A stretch of 64,000 bases of DNA from Nansenia antarctica. Lineage: Eukaryota > Chordata > Actinopteri > Argentiniformes > Microstomatidae. The notes beneath the pieces are model-generated. The model was not told where the DNA came from, did not search any database, and saw nothing but the letters and a program-made list of their open reading frames with translations. This document shows, one piece after another, positions 25,191 to 37,638 of the stretch (positions within the stretch are counted from its first letter, which is position 1; every line of letters starts with the position of its first letter). Where the stretch lies: assembly GCA_963989245.1 (NCBI GenBank), contig CAXDII010000319.1, positions 1 to 64,000 on the forward strand, given 5' to 3'. The position numbers and the translations under genes are program-made.

Positions 25191-26536
25191 ACGTTGATCA
25201 CTTTTGAGCAAAAGGCTGCACACACGCAATTCAAGTTGCTCTGATTGTCATTTAGAGTTACATTATAGGAGCATTCAGCAACAAGTCAAAATGTGCTCCA
25301 GAAAAGCAGAAAACAACACTGATAGAACTTGAGAACGAATGCAAAAAACAGTCCACTCTAAGAACAGGCCGCTTGGACACTTTCAGAACAGCTCTGTTAA
25401 TGACTGAAAACAGCTCTCGAAGAGATTGTCAAAAGAGACTCTGAAAACGAAACGTTGATCACTTTTGAGCAAAAGGCTGCACACACGCAATTCAAGTTGC
25501 TCTGATTGTCATTTAGAGTTACAATATAGGATTATTCAACAACAAGTCAAAATGTGCTCGTGAAAGGCAGAAAACAACACTTTGATAGTTTGATATAACT
25601 TGAGAACGAATGCAAAAAACAGTCCACTCTAAGAACAGGCCGCTTGGACACTTTCAGAACAGCTCAGTTAATGACTTGAAAACAGCTCTCGAAGAGATTG
25701 TCAAAAGAGACTCCGAAAACGAAACGTTGATCACTTTTGAGCAAAAGGCTGCACACACGCAATTCAAGTTGCTCTGATTGTCATTTAGAGTTACATTATA
25801 GGATTATTCAACAACAAGTCAAAATGTGCTCGTGAAAGGCAGAAAACAACACTTTGATAGTTTGATATAACTTGAGAACGAATGCAAAAAACAGTCCACT
25901 CTAAGAACAGGCCACTTGGACACTTTCAGAACAGCTCTGTTAATGACTGAAAACAGCTCTCGAAGAGATTGTCAAAAGAGACTCTGAAAACGAAACGTTG
26001 ATCACTTTTGAGCAAAAGGCTGCACACACGCAATTCAAGTTGCTCTGATTGTCATTTAGAGTTACATTATAGGATTATTCAACAACAAGTCAAAATGTGC
26101 TCGTGAAAGGCAGAAAACAACACTTTGATAGTTTGATATAACTTGAGAACGAATGCAAAAAACAGTCCACTCTAAGAACAGGCCGCTTGGACACTTTCAG
26201 AACAGCTCTGTTAATGACTGAAAACAGCTCTCGAAGAGATTGTCAAAAGAGACTCTGAAAACGAAACGTTGATCACTTTTGAGCAAAAGGCTGCACACAC
26301 GCAATTCAAGTTGCTCTGATTGTCATTTAGAGTTACATTATAGGATTATTCAACAACAAGTCAAAATGTGCTCGTGAAAGGCAGAAAACAACACTTTGAT
26401 AGTTTGATATAACTTGAGAACGAATGCAAAAAACAGTCCACTCTAAGAACAGGCCGCTTGGACACTTTCAGAACAGCTCTGTTAATGACTGAAAACAGCT
26501 CTCGAAGAGATTGTCAAAAGAGACTCCGAAAACGAA
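25191..26536 (+). repeat. D-J-s-s-s stretch
   Basis: D with CAAGTTGCTCTG (25191), J+X with an extra T giving GACTTGAAAAC (25452, 272 bp), a T monomer with GGCCACTT for GGCCGCTT (25724), T (25995) and C (26266). It links zone 3 to the first E-containing unit. J and X are zone 2 markers, so this monomer may be an imported or older copy. Confidence 0.75.
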
Positions 26537-27611
26537 ACGTTGATCACTTTTGAGCAAAAGGCTGCACACACCCAATTCAAGTTGCTCTGATTGTCATTTA
26601 GAGTTACATTATAGGAGCATTCAGCAACAAGTCAAAATGTGCTCCAGAAAAGCAGAAAACAACACTGATAGAACTTGAGAACGAATGCAAAAAACAGTCC
26701 ACTCTAAGAACAGGCCGCCTGGACACTTTCAGAACAGCTCTGTTAATGACTGAAAACAGCTCTCGAAGAGATTGTCAAAAGAGACTCCGAAAACGAAACG
26801 TTGATCACTTTTGAGCAAAAGGCTGCACACACGCAATTCAAGTTGCTCTGATTGTCATTTAGAGTTACATTATAGGATTATTCAACAACAAGTCAAAATG
26901 TGCTCGTGAAAGGCAGAAAACAACACTTTGATAGTTTAATATAACTTGAGAACGAATGCAAGAAAACAGTCCACTCTAAGAACAGGCCGCTTGGACACTT
27001 TCAGAACAGCTCTGTTAATGACTGTAAACAGCTCTCGAAGAGATTGTCAAAAGAGACTCCGAAAACGAAACGTTGATCACTTTTGAGCAAAAGGCTGCAC
27101 ACACGCAATTCAAGTTGCTCTGATTGTCATTTAGAGTTACATTATAGGATTATTCAACAACAAGTCAAAATGTGCTCGTGAAAGGCAGAAAACAACACTT
27201 TGATAGTTTGATATAACTTGAGAACGAATGCAAAAAACAGTCCACTCTAAGAACAGGCCGCTTGGACACTTTCAGAACAGCTCTGTTAATGACTGAAAAC
27301 AGCTCTCGAAGAGATTGTCAAAAGAGACTCTGAAAACGAAACGTTGATCACTTTTGAGCAAAAGGCTGCACACACGCAATTCAAGTTGCTCTGATTGTCA
27401 TTTAGAGTTACATTATAGGATTATTCAACAACAAGTCAAAATGTGCTCGTGAAAGGCAGAAAACAACACTTTGATAGTTTGATATAACTTGAGAACGAAT
27501 GCAAAAAACAGTCCACTCTAAGAACAGGCCGCTTGGACACTTTCAGAACAGCTCTGTTAATGACTGAAAACAGCTCTCGAAGAGATTGTCAAAAGAGACT
27601 CCGAAAACGAA
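26537..27611 (+). repeat. D-E-s-s four-monomer unit (1075 bp)
   Basis: D with CACACCC and CGCCTGG (26537), E (26798), T (27070), C (27341). The same order and length occur at 61344-62418. In E, GTTTAAT, GCAAGAAAAC and GACTGTAAAC are always found together, making it the easiest monomer to recognise. E monomers start at 26798, 31956, 35741, 37900, 38443, 40602, 42490, 46272, 48431, 51921, 56753, 61605 and 62680. Confidence 0.82.
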
Positions 27612-30044
27612 ACGTTGATCACTTTTGAGCAAAAGGCTGCACACACGCAATTCAAGTTGCTCTGATTGTCATTTAGAGTTACATTATAGGATTATTCAAC
27701 AACAAGTCAAAATGTGCTCGTGAAAGGCAGAAAACAACACTTTGATAGTTTGATATAACTTGAGAACGAATGCAAAAAACAGTCCACTCTAAGAACAGGC
27801 CGCTTGAACACTTTCAGAACAGCTCTGTTAATGACTGAAAACAGCTCTCGAAGAGATTGTCAAAAGAGACTCTGAAAACGAAACGTTGATCACTTTTGAG
27901 CAAAAGGCTGCACACACGCAATTCAAGTTGCTCTGATTGTCATTTAGAGTTACATTGTAGGATTATTCAACAACAAGTCAAAATGTGCTCCAGAAAAGCA
28001 GAAAACAACACTTTGATAGTTTGATATAACTTGAGAACGAATGCAAAAAACAGTCCACTCTAAGAACAGGCCGCTTGGACACTTTCAGAACAGCTCTGTT
28101 AATGACTGAAAACAGCTCTCGAAGAGATTGTCAAAAGAGACTCTGAAAACGAAACGTTGATCACTTTTGAGCAAAAAGCTGCACACACGCAATTCAAGTT
28201 GCTCTGATTGTCATTTAGAGTTACATTATAGGATTATTCAACAACAAGTCAAAATGTGCTCGTGAAAGGCAGAAAACAACACTTTGATAGTTTGATATAA
28301 CTTGAGAACGAATGCAAAAAACAGTCCACTCTAAGAACAGGCCGCTTGGACACTTTCAGAACAGCTCTGTTAATGACTGAAAACAGCTCTCGAAGAGATT
28401 GTCAAAAGAGACTCCGAAAACGAAACGTTGATCACTTTTGAGCAAAAGGCTGCACACACGCAATTCAAGTTGCTCTGATTGTCATTTAGAGTTACATTAT
28501 AGGATTATTCAACAACAAGTCAAAATGTGCTCGTGAAAGGCAGAAAACAACACTTTGATAGTTTGATATAACTTGAGAACGAATGCAAAAAACAGTCCAC
28601 TCTAAGAACAGGCCGCTTGAACACTTTCAGAACAGCTCTGTTAATGACTGAAAACAGCTCTCGAAGAGATTGTCAAAAGAGACTCTGAAAACGAAACGTT
28701 GATCACTTTTGAGCAAAAGGCTGCACACACGCAATTCAAGTTGCTCTGATTGTCATTTAGAGTTACATTGTAGGATTATTCAACAAGTCAAAATGTGCTC
28801 CAGAAAAGCAGAAAACAACACTTTGATAGTTTGATATAACTTGAGAACGAATGCAAAAAACAGTCCACTCTAAGAACAGGCCGCTTGGACACTTTCAGAA
28901 CAGCTCTGTTAATGACTGAAAACAGCTCTCGAAGAGATTGTCAAAAGAGACTCTGAAAACGAAACGTTGATCACTTTTGAGCAAAAAGCTGCACACACGC
29001 AATTCAAGTTGCTCTGATTGTCATTTAGAGTTACATTATAGGATTATTCAACAACAAGTCAAAATGTGCTCGTGAAAGGCAGAAAACAACACTTTGATAG
29101 TTTGATATAACTTGAGAACGAATGCAAAAAACAGTCCACTCTAAGAACAGGCCGCTTGGACACTTTCAGAACAGCTCTGTTAATGACTGAAAACAGCTCT
29201 CGAAGAGATTGTCAAAAGAGACTCCGAAAACGAAACGTTGATCACTTTTGAGCAAAAGGCTGCACACACGCAATTCAAGTTGCTCTGATTGTCATTTAGA
29301 GTTACATTATAGGATTATTCAACAACAAGTCAAAATGTGCTCGTGAAAGGCAGAAAACAACACTTTGATAGTTTGATATAACTTGAGAACGAATGCAAAA
29401 AACAGTCCACTCTAAGAACAGGCCGCTTGAACACTTTCAGAACAGCTCTGTTAATGACTGAAAACAGCTCTCGAAGAGATTGTCAAAAGAGACTCTGAAA
29501 ACGAAACGTTGATCACTTTTGAGCAAAAGGCTGCACACACGCAATTCAAGTTGCTCTGATTGTCATTTAGAGTTACATTGTAGGATTATTCAACAAGTCA
29601 AAATGTGCTCCAGAAAAGCAGAAAACAACACTTTGATAGTTTGATATAACTTGAGAACGAATGCAAAAAACAGTCCACTCTAAGAACAGGCCGCTTGGAC
29701 ACTTTCAGAACAGCTCTGTTAATGACTGAAAACAGCTCTCGAAGAGATTGTCAAAAGAGACTCTGAAAACGAAACGTTGATCACTTTTGAGCAAAAAGCT
29801 GCACACACGCAATTCAAGTTGCTCTGATTGTCATTTAGAGTTACATTATAGGATTATTCAACAACAAGTCAAAATGTGCTCGTGAAAGGCAGAAAACAAC
29901 ACTTTGATAGTTTGATATAACTTGAGAACGAATGCAAAAAACAGTCCACTCTAAGAACAGGCCGCTTGGACACTTTCAGAACAGCTCTGTTAATGACTGA
30001 AAACAGCTCTCGAAGAGATTGTCAAAAGAGACTCTGAAAACGAA
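27612..30044 (+). repeat. G-H-K tandem triplication
   Basis: Three successive G-H-K triplets: 27612-28424 (813 bp), 28425-29234 (810 bp) and 29235-30044 (810 bp). G has CTTGAACAC; H has CATTGTAGG and CTCCAGAAAAG with the standard CACTTTGATAG; K has GCAAAAAGCTGC. The second and third H monomers share a CAA loss (CAACAAG) that the first lacks, so the second and third triplets are closest relatives. K ends CTCCG in the first two and CTCTG in the third. Confidence 0.88.
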
Positions 30045-31694
30045 ACGTTGATCACTTTTGAGCAAAAGGCTGCACACACGCAATTCAAGTTGCTCTGATT
30101 GTCATTTAGAGTTACATTATAGGATTATTCAACAACAAGTCAAAATGTGCTCGTGAAAGGCAGAAAACAACAATTTGGTAGTTTGATATAACTTGAGAAC
30201 GAATGCAAAAAACAGTCCACTCTAAGAACAGGCCGCTTGGACACTTTCAGAACAGCTCTGTTAATGACTGAAAACAGCTCTCGAAGAGATTGTCAAAAGA
30301 GACTCCGAAAACGAAACGTTGATCACTTTTGAGCAAAAGGCTGCACACACGCAATTCAAGTTGCTCTGATTGTCATTTAGAGTTTACATTATAGGATTAT
30401 TCAACAACAAGTCAAAATGTGCTCGTGAAAGGCAGAAAACAACACTTTGATAGTTTGATATAACTTGAGAACGAATGCAAGAAAACAGTCCACTCTAAGA
30501 ACAGGCCGCTTGGACACTTTCAGAACAGCTCAGTTAATGACTGAAAACAGCTCTCGAAGAGATTGTCAAAAGAGACTCCGAAAACGAAACGTTGATCACT
30601 TTTGAGCAAAAGGCTGCACACACGCAATTCAAGTTGCTCTGATTGTCATTTAGAGTTACATTATAGGATTATTCAACAACAAGTCAAAATGTGCTCGTGA
30701 AAGGCAGAAAACAACACTTTGATAGTTTGATATAACTTGAGAACGAATGCAAAAAACAGTCCACTCTAAGAACAGGCCACTTGGACACTTTCAGAACAGC
30801 TCTGTTAATGACTGAAAACAGCTCTCGAAGAGATTGTCAAAAAAAACTCCGAAAACGAAACGTTGATCACTTTTGAGCAAAAGGCTGCACACACGCAATT
30901 CAAGTTGCTCTGATTGTCATTTAGACTTACATTATAGGATTATTCAACAACAAGTCAAAATGTGCTCGTGAAAGGCAGAAAACAACACTTTGATAGTTTG
31001 ATATAACTTGAGAACGAATGCAAAAAACAGTCCACTCTAAGAACAGGCCGCTTGGACACTTTCAGAACAGCTCTGTTAATGACAGAAAACAGCTCTGTTA
31101 ATGACTGAAAACAGCTCTCGAAGAGATTGTCAAAAGAGACTCTGAAAACGAAACGTTGATCACTTTTGAGCAAAAGGCTGCACACACGCAATTCAAGTTG
31201 CTCTGATTGTCATTTAGAGTTACATTATAGGATTATTCAACAACAAGTCAAAATGTGCTCGTGAAAGGCAGAAAACAACACTTTGATAGTTTGATATAAC
31301 TTGAGAACGAATGCAAAAAACAGTCCACTCTAAGAACAGGCCGCTTGGACACTTTCAGAACAGCTCTGTTAATGACTGAAAACAGCTCTCGAAGAGATTG
31401 TCAAAAGAGACTCTGAAAACGAAACGTTGATCACTTTTGAGCAAAAGGCTGCACACACGCAATTCAAGTTGCTCTGATTGTCATTTAGAGTTACATTATA
31501 GGATTATTCAACAACAAGTCAAAATGTGCTCGTGAAAGGCAGAAAACAAAACTTTGATAGTTTGATATAACTTGAGAACGAATGCAAAAAACAGTCCACT
31601 CTAAGAACAGGCCGCTTGGACACTTTCAGAACAGCTCTGTTAATGACTGAAAACAGCTCTCGAAGAGATTGTCAAAAGAGACTCCGAAAACGAA
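30045..31694 (+). repeat. Irregular stretch of private variants
   Basis: Six monomers, most with unusual changes: CAATTTGGTAG (30045); GAGTTTACAT and GCAAGAAAAC with X (30316, 273 bp); GGCCACTT and CAAAAAAAACTCCG (30589); TAGACTTAC with a 22-bp duplication (30860, 293 bp); standard T (31153); and AACAAAACTTTG (31424). The stretch fits no higher-order unit, resembling poorly homogenised sequence between two ordered blocks. Confidence 0.8.
30860..31152 (+). repeat. 293-bp monomer with internal 22-bp duplication
   Basis: A 22-bp segment beginning AGCTCTGTTAATGAC is duplicated near 31066-31109, the first copy reading GACAGAAAAC and the second GACTGAAAAC. The repeated AACAGCTCT motif at 207-215 and 229-237 is a plausible slippage anchor, being 22 bp apart. 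The shift opens a 78-codon minus-strand frame (31191 to 30955) that starts at TTG. As in the 13029 monomer this is a side effect of the indel, not a gene. Confidence 0.9.
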
Positions 31695-34600
31695 ACGTTG
31701 ATCACTTTTGAGCAAAAGGCTGCACACACCCAATTCAAGTTGCTCTGATTGTCATTTAGAGTTACATTATAGGAGCATTCAGCAACAAGTCAAAATGTGC
31801 TCCAGAAAAGCAGAAAACAACACTGATAGAACTTGAGAACGAATGCAAAAAACAGTCCACTCTAAGAACAGGCCGCTTGGACACTTTCAGAACAGCTCTG
31901 TTAATGACTGAAAACAGCTCTCGAAGAGATTGTCAAAAGAGACTCCGAAAACGAAACGTTGATCACTTTTGAGCAAAAGGCTGCACACACGCAATTCAAG
32001 TTTTTCTGATTGTCATTTAGAGTTACATTATAGGATTATTCAACAACAAGTCAAAATGTGCTCGTGAAAGGCAGAAAACAACACTTTGATAGTTTAATAT
32101 AACTTGAGAACGAATGCAAGAAAACAGTCCACTCTAAGAACAGGCCGCTTGGACACTTTCAGAACAGCTCTGTTAATGACTGTAAACAGCTCTCGAAGAG
32201 ATTGTCAAAAGAGACTCCGAAAACGAAACGTTGATCACTTTTGAGCAAAAGGCTGCACACACGCAATTCAAGTTGCTCTGATTGTCATTTAGAGTTACAT
32301 TATAGGATTATTCAACAACAAGTCAAAATGTGCTCGTGAAAGGCAGAAAACAACACTTTGATAGTTTGATATAACTTGAGAACGAATGCAAAAAACAGTC
32401 CACTCTAAGAACAGGCCGCTTGGACACTTTCAGAACAGCTCTGTTAATGACTGAAAACAGCTCTCGAAGAGATTGTCAAAAGAGACTCTGAAAACGAAAC
32501 GTTGATCACTTTTGAGCAAAAGGCTGCACACACGCAATTCAAGTTGCTCTGATTGTCATTTAGAGTTACATTATAGGATTATTCAACAACAAGTCAAAAT
32601 GTGCTCGTGAAAGGCAGAAAACAACACTTTGATAGTTTGATATAACTTGAGAACGAATGCAAAAAACAGTCCACTCTAAGAACAGGCCGCTTGGACACTT
32701 TCAGAACAGCTCTGTTAATGACTGAAAACAGCTCTCGAAGAGATTGTCAAAAGAGACTCTGAAAACGAAACGTTGATCACTTTTGAGCAAAAAGCTGCAC
32801 ACACGCAATTCAAGTTGCTCTGATTGTCATTTAGAGTTACATTATAGGATTATTCAACAACAAGTCAAAATGTGCTCGTGAAAGGCAGAAAACAACACTT
32901 TGATAGTTTGATATAACTTGAGAACGAATGCAAAAAACAGTCCACTCTAAGAACAGGCCGCTTGGACACTTTCAGAACAGCTCTGTTAATGACTGAAAAC
33001 AGCTCTCGAAGAGATTGTCAAAAGAGACTCTGAAAACGAAACGTTGATCACTTTTGAGCAAAAGGCTGCACACACGCAATTCAAGTTGCTCTGATTGTAA
33101 TTTAGAGTTACATTATAGGATTATTCAACAACAAGTCAACATGTGCTCGTGAAAGGCAGAAAACAACACTTTGATAGTTTGATATAACTTGAGAACGAAT
33201 GCAAAAAACAGTCCACTCTAAGAACAGGCCGCTTGGACACTTTCAGAACAGCTCTGTTAATGACTGAAAACAGCTCTCGAAGAGATTGTCAAAAGAGACT
33301 CTGAAAACGAAACGTTGATCACTTTTGAGCAAAAGGCTGCACACACACAATTCAAGTTGCTCTGATTGTCATTTAGAGTTACATTATAGGATTATTCAAC
33401 AACAAGTCAAAATGTGCTCGTGAAAGGCAGAAAACAACACTTTGATAGTTTGATATAACTTGAGAACGAATGCAAAAAACAGTCCACTCTAAGAACAGGC
33501 CGCTTGGACACTTTCAGAACAGCTCTGTTAATGACTGAAAACAGCTCTCGAAGAGATTGTCAAAAGAGACTCCAAAAACGAAACGTTGATCACTTTTGAG
33601 CAAAAGGCTGCACACACGCAATTCAAGTTGCTCTGATTGTCATTTAGAGTTACATTATAGGATTATTCAACAACAAGTCAAAATGTGCTCGTGAAAGGCA
33701 GAAAACAACACTTTGATAGTTTGATATAACTTGAGAACGAATGCAAAAAACAGTCCACTCTAAGAACAGGCCGCTTGGACACTTTCAGAACAGCTCTGTT
33801 AATGACTGAAAACAGCTCTCGAAGAGATTGTCAAAAGAGACTCTGAAAACGAAACGTTGATCACTTTTGAGCAAAAGGCTGCACACACGCAATTCAAGTT
33901 GCTCTGATTGTCATTTAGAGTTACATTATAGGATTATTCAACAACAAGTCAAAATGTGCTCGTGAAAGGCAGAAAACAACAATTTGATAGTTTGATATAA
34001 CTTGAGAACGAATGCAAAAAACAGTCCACTCTAAGAACAGGCCGCTTGGACACTTTCAGAACAGCTCTGTTAATGACTGAAAACAGCTCTCGAAGAGATT
34101 GTCAAAAGAGACTCTGAAAACGAAACGTTGATCACTTTTGAGCAAAAGGCTGCACACACGCAATTCAAGTTGCTCTGATTGTCATTTAGAGTTACATTAT
34201 AGGATTATTCAACAACAAGTCAAAATGTGCTCGTGAAAGGCAGAAAACAACACTTTGATAGTTTGATATAACTTGAGAACGAATGCAAAAAACAGTCCAC
34301 TCTAAGAACAGGCCGCTTGAACACTTTCAGAACAGCTCTGTTAATGACTGAAAACAGCTCTCGAAGAGATTGTCAAAAGAGACTCTGAAAACGAAACGTT
34401 GATCACTTTTGAGCAAAAGGCTGCACACACGCAATTCAAGTTGCTCTGATTGTCATTTAGAGTTACATTGTAGGATTATTCAACAACAAGTCAAAATGTG
34501 CTCCAGAAAAGCAGAAAACAACACTTTGATAGTTTGATATAACTTGAGAACGAATGCAAAAAACAGTCCACTCTAAGAACAGGCCGCTTGGACACTTTCA

Positions 34601-35479
34601 GAACAGCTCTGTTAATGACTGAAAACAGCTCTCGAAGAGATTGTCAAAAGAGACTCCGAAAACGAAACGTTGATCACTTTTGAGCAAAAGGCTGCACACA
34701 CGCAATTCAAGTTGCTCTGATTGTCATTTAGAGTTACATTATAGGATTATTCAACAACAAGTCAAAATGTGCTCGTGAAAGGCAGAAAACAACACTTTGA
34801 TAGTTTGATATAACTTGAGAACGAATGCAAAAAACAGTCCACTCTAAGAACAGGCCGCTTGGACACTTTCAGAACAGCTCTGTTAATGACTGAAAACAGC
34901 TCTCGAAGAGATTGTCAAAAGAGACTCTGAAAACGAAACGTTGATCACTTTTGAGCAAAAGGCTGCACACACGCAATTCAAGTTGCTCTGATTGTCATTT
35001 AGAGTTACATTATAGGATTATTCAACAACAAGTCAAAATGTGCTCGTGAAAGGCAGAAAACAACACTTTGATAGTTTGATATAACTTGAGAACGAATGCA
35101 AAAAACAGTCCACTCTAAGAACAGGCCGCTTGGACACTTTCAGAACAGCTCTGTTAATGACTGAAAACAGCTCTCGAAGAGATTGTCAAAAGAGACTCTG
35201 AAAACGAAACGTTGATCACTTTTGAGCAAAAGGCTGCACACACGCAATTCAAGTTGCTCTGATTGTCATTTAGAGTTACATTATAGGATTATTCAACAAC
35301 AAGTCAAAATGTGCTCGTGAAAGGCAGAAAACAACACTTTGATAGTTTGATATAACTTGAGAACGAATGCAAAAAACAGTCCACTCTAAGAACAGGCCGC
35401 TTGGACACTTTCAGAACAGCTCTGTTAATGACTGAAAACAGCTCTCGAAGAGATTGTCAAAAGAGACTCCGAAAACGAA
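31695..35479 (+). repeat. 14-monomer higher-order repeat, copy 1 (3785 bp)
   Basis: Order by start: D 31695, E 31956, s 32228, s 32499, K 32770, L 33041, s with CACACACAC and CTCCAAAAAC 33312, s 33583, A 33854, G 34125, H 34396, s 34667, s 34938, C 35209. The same order appears at 42229-46010, with F and I at the third and fourth places. This E has CAAGTTTTTCTG, a private change. The length equals one D (261), one E (272) and twelve 271-bp monomers. Confidence 0.87.
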
Positions 35480-37638
35480 ACGTTGATCACTTTTGAGCAA
35501 AAGGCTGCACACACCCAATTCAAGTTGCTCTGATTGTCATTTAGAGTTACATTATAGGAGCATTCAGCAACAAGTCAAAATGTGCTCCAGAAAAGCAGAA
35601 AACAACACTGATAGAACTTGAGAACGAATGCAAAAAACAGTCCACTCTAAGAACAGGCCGCTTGGACACTTTCAGAACAGCTCTGTTAATGACTGAAAAC
35701 AGCTCTCGAAGAGATTGTCAAAAGAGACTCCGAAAACGAAACGTTGATCACTTTTGAGCAAAAGGCTGCACACACGCAATTCAAGTTGCTCTGATTGTCA
35801 TTTAGAGTTACATTATAGGATTATTCAACAACAAGTCAAAATGTGCTCGTGAAAGGCAGAAAACAACACTTTGATAGTTTAATATAACTTGAGAACGAAT
35901 GCAAGAAAACAGTCCACTCTAAGAACAGGCCGCTTGGACACTTTCAGAACAGCTCTGTTAATGACTGTAAACAGCTCTCGAAGAGATTGTCAAAAGAGAC
36001 TCCGAAAACGAAACGTTGATCACTTTTGAGCAAAAGGCTGCACACACGCAATTCAAGTTGCTCTGATTGTCATTTAGAGTTACATTATAGGATTATTCAA
36101 CAACAAGTCAAAATGTGCTCATGAAAGGCAGAAAACAACACTTTGATAGTTTGATATAACTTGAGAACGAATGCAAAAAACAGTCCACTCTAAGAACAGG
36201 CCGCTTGGACACTTTCAGAACAGCTCTGTTAATGACTGAAAACAGCTCTCGAAGAGATTGTCAAAAGAGACTCTGAAAACGAAACGTTGATCACTTTTGA
36301 GCAAAAGGCTGCACACACGCAATTCAAGTTGCTCTGATTGTCATTTAGAGTTACATTATAGGATTATTCAACAACAAGTCAAAATGTGCTCGTGAAAGGC
36401 AGAAAACAACACTTTGATAGTTTGATATAACTTGAGAACGAATGCAAAAAACAGTCCACTCTAAGAACAGGCCGCTTGAACACTTTCAGAACAGCTCTGT
36501 TAATGACTGAAAACAGCTCTCGAAGAGATTGTCAAAAGAGACTCTGAAAACGAAACGTTGATCACTTTTGAGCAAAAGGCTGCACACACGCAATTCAAGT
36601 TGCTCTGATTGTCATTTAGAGTTACATTGTAGGATTATTCAACAACAAGTCAAAATGTGCTCCAGAAAAGCAGAAAACAACACTTTGATAGTTTGATATA
36701 ACTTGAGAACGAATGCAAAAAACAGTCCACTCTAAGAACAGGCCGCTTGGACACTTTCAGAACAGCTCTGTTAATGACTGAAAACAGCTCTCGAAGAGAT
36801 TGTCAAAAGAGACTCCGAAAACGAAACGTTGATCACTTTTGAGCAAAAGGCTGCACACACGCAATTCAAGTTGCTCTGATTGTCATTTAGAGTTACATTA
36901 TAGGATTATTCAACAACAAGTCAAAATGTGCTCGTGAAAGGCAGAAAACAACACTTTGATAGTTTGATATAACTTGAGAACGAATGCAAAAAACAGTCCA
37001 CTCTAAGAACAGGCCGCTTGGACACTTTCAGAACAGCTCTGTTAATGACTGAAAACAGCTCTCGAAGAGATTGTCAAAAGAGACTCTGAAAACGAAACGT
37101 TGATCACTTTTGAGCAAAAGGCTGCACACACGCAATTCAAGTTGCTCTGATTGTCATTTAGAGTTACATTATAGGATTATTCAACAACAAGTCAAAATGT
37201 GCTCGTGAAAGGCAGAAAACAACACTTTGATAGTTTGATATAACTTGAGAACGAATGCAAAAAACAGTCCACTCTAAGAACAGGCCGCTTGGACACTTTC
37301 AGAACAGCTCTGTTAATGACTGAAAACAGCTCTCGAAGAGATTGTCAAAAGAGACTCTGAAAACGAAACGTTGATCACTTTTGAGCAAAAGGCTGCACAC
37401 ACGCAATTCAAGTTGCTCTGATTGTCATTTAGAGTTACATTATAGGATTATTCAACAACAAGTCAAAATGTGCTCGTGAAAGGCAGAAAACAACACTTTG
37501 ATAGTTTGATATAACTTGAGAACGAATGCAAAAAACAGTCCACTCTAAGAACAGGCCGCTTGGACACTTTCAGAACAGCTCTGTTAATGACTGAAAACAG
37601 CTCTCGAAGAGATTGTCAAAAGAGACTCCGAAAACGAA
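35480..37638 (+). repeat. 8-monomer higher-order repeat D-E-F-G-H-s-s-s (2159 bp)
   Basis: Monomers start at 35480 (D), 35741 (E), 36013 (F), 36284 (G), 36555 (H), 36826 (T), 37097 (T) and 37368 (C). It equals the 14-mer with I-K-L-x-x-A removed. The E-F-G-H-s-s-s part recurs at 38443-40340. Confidence 0.88.

Noticed and set aside
30955..31191. 78-codon minus-strand open frame
   Set aside because: It is the same translated satellite as the 71-codon frame, opened by a 22-bp duplication. It starts at TTG and has no support as a gene.
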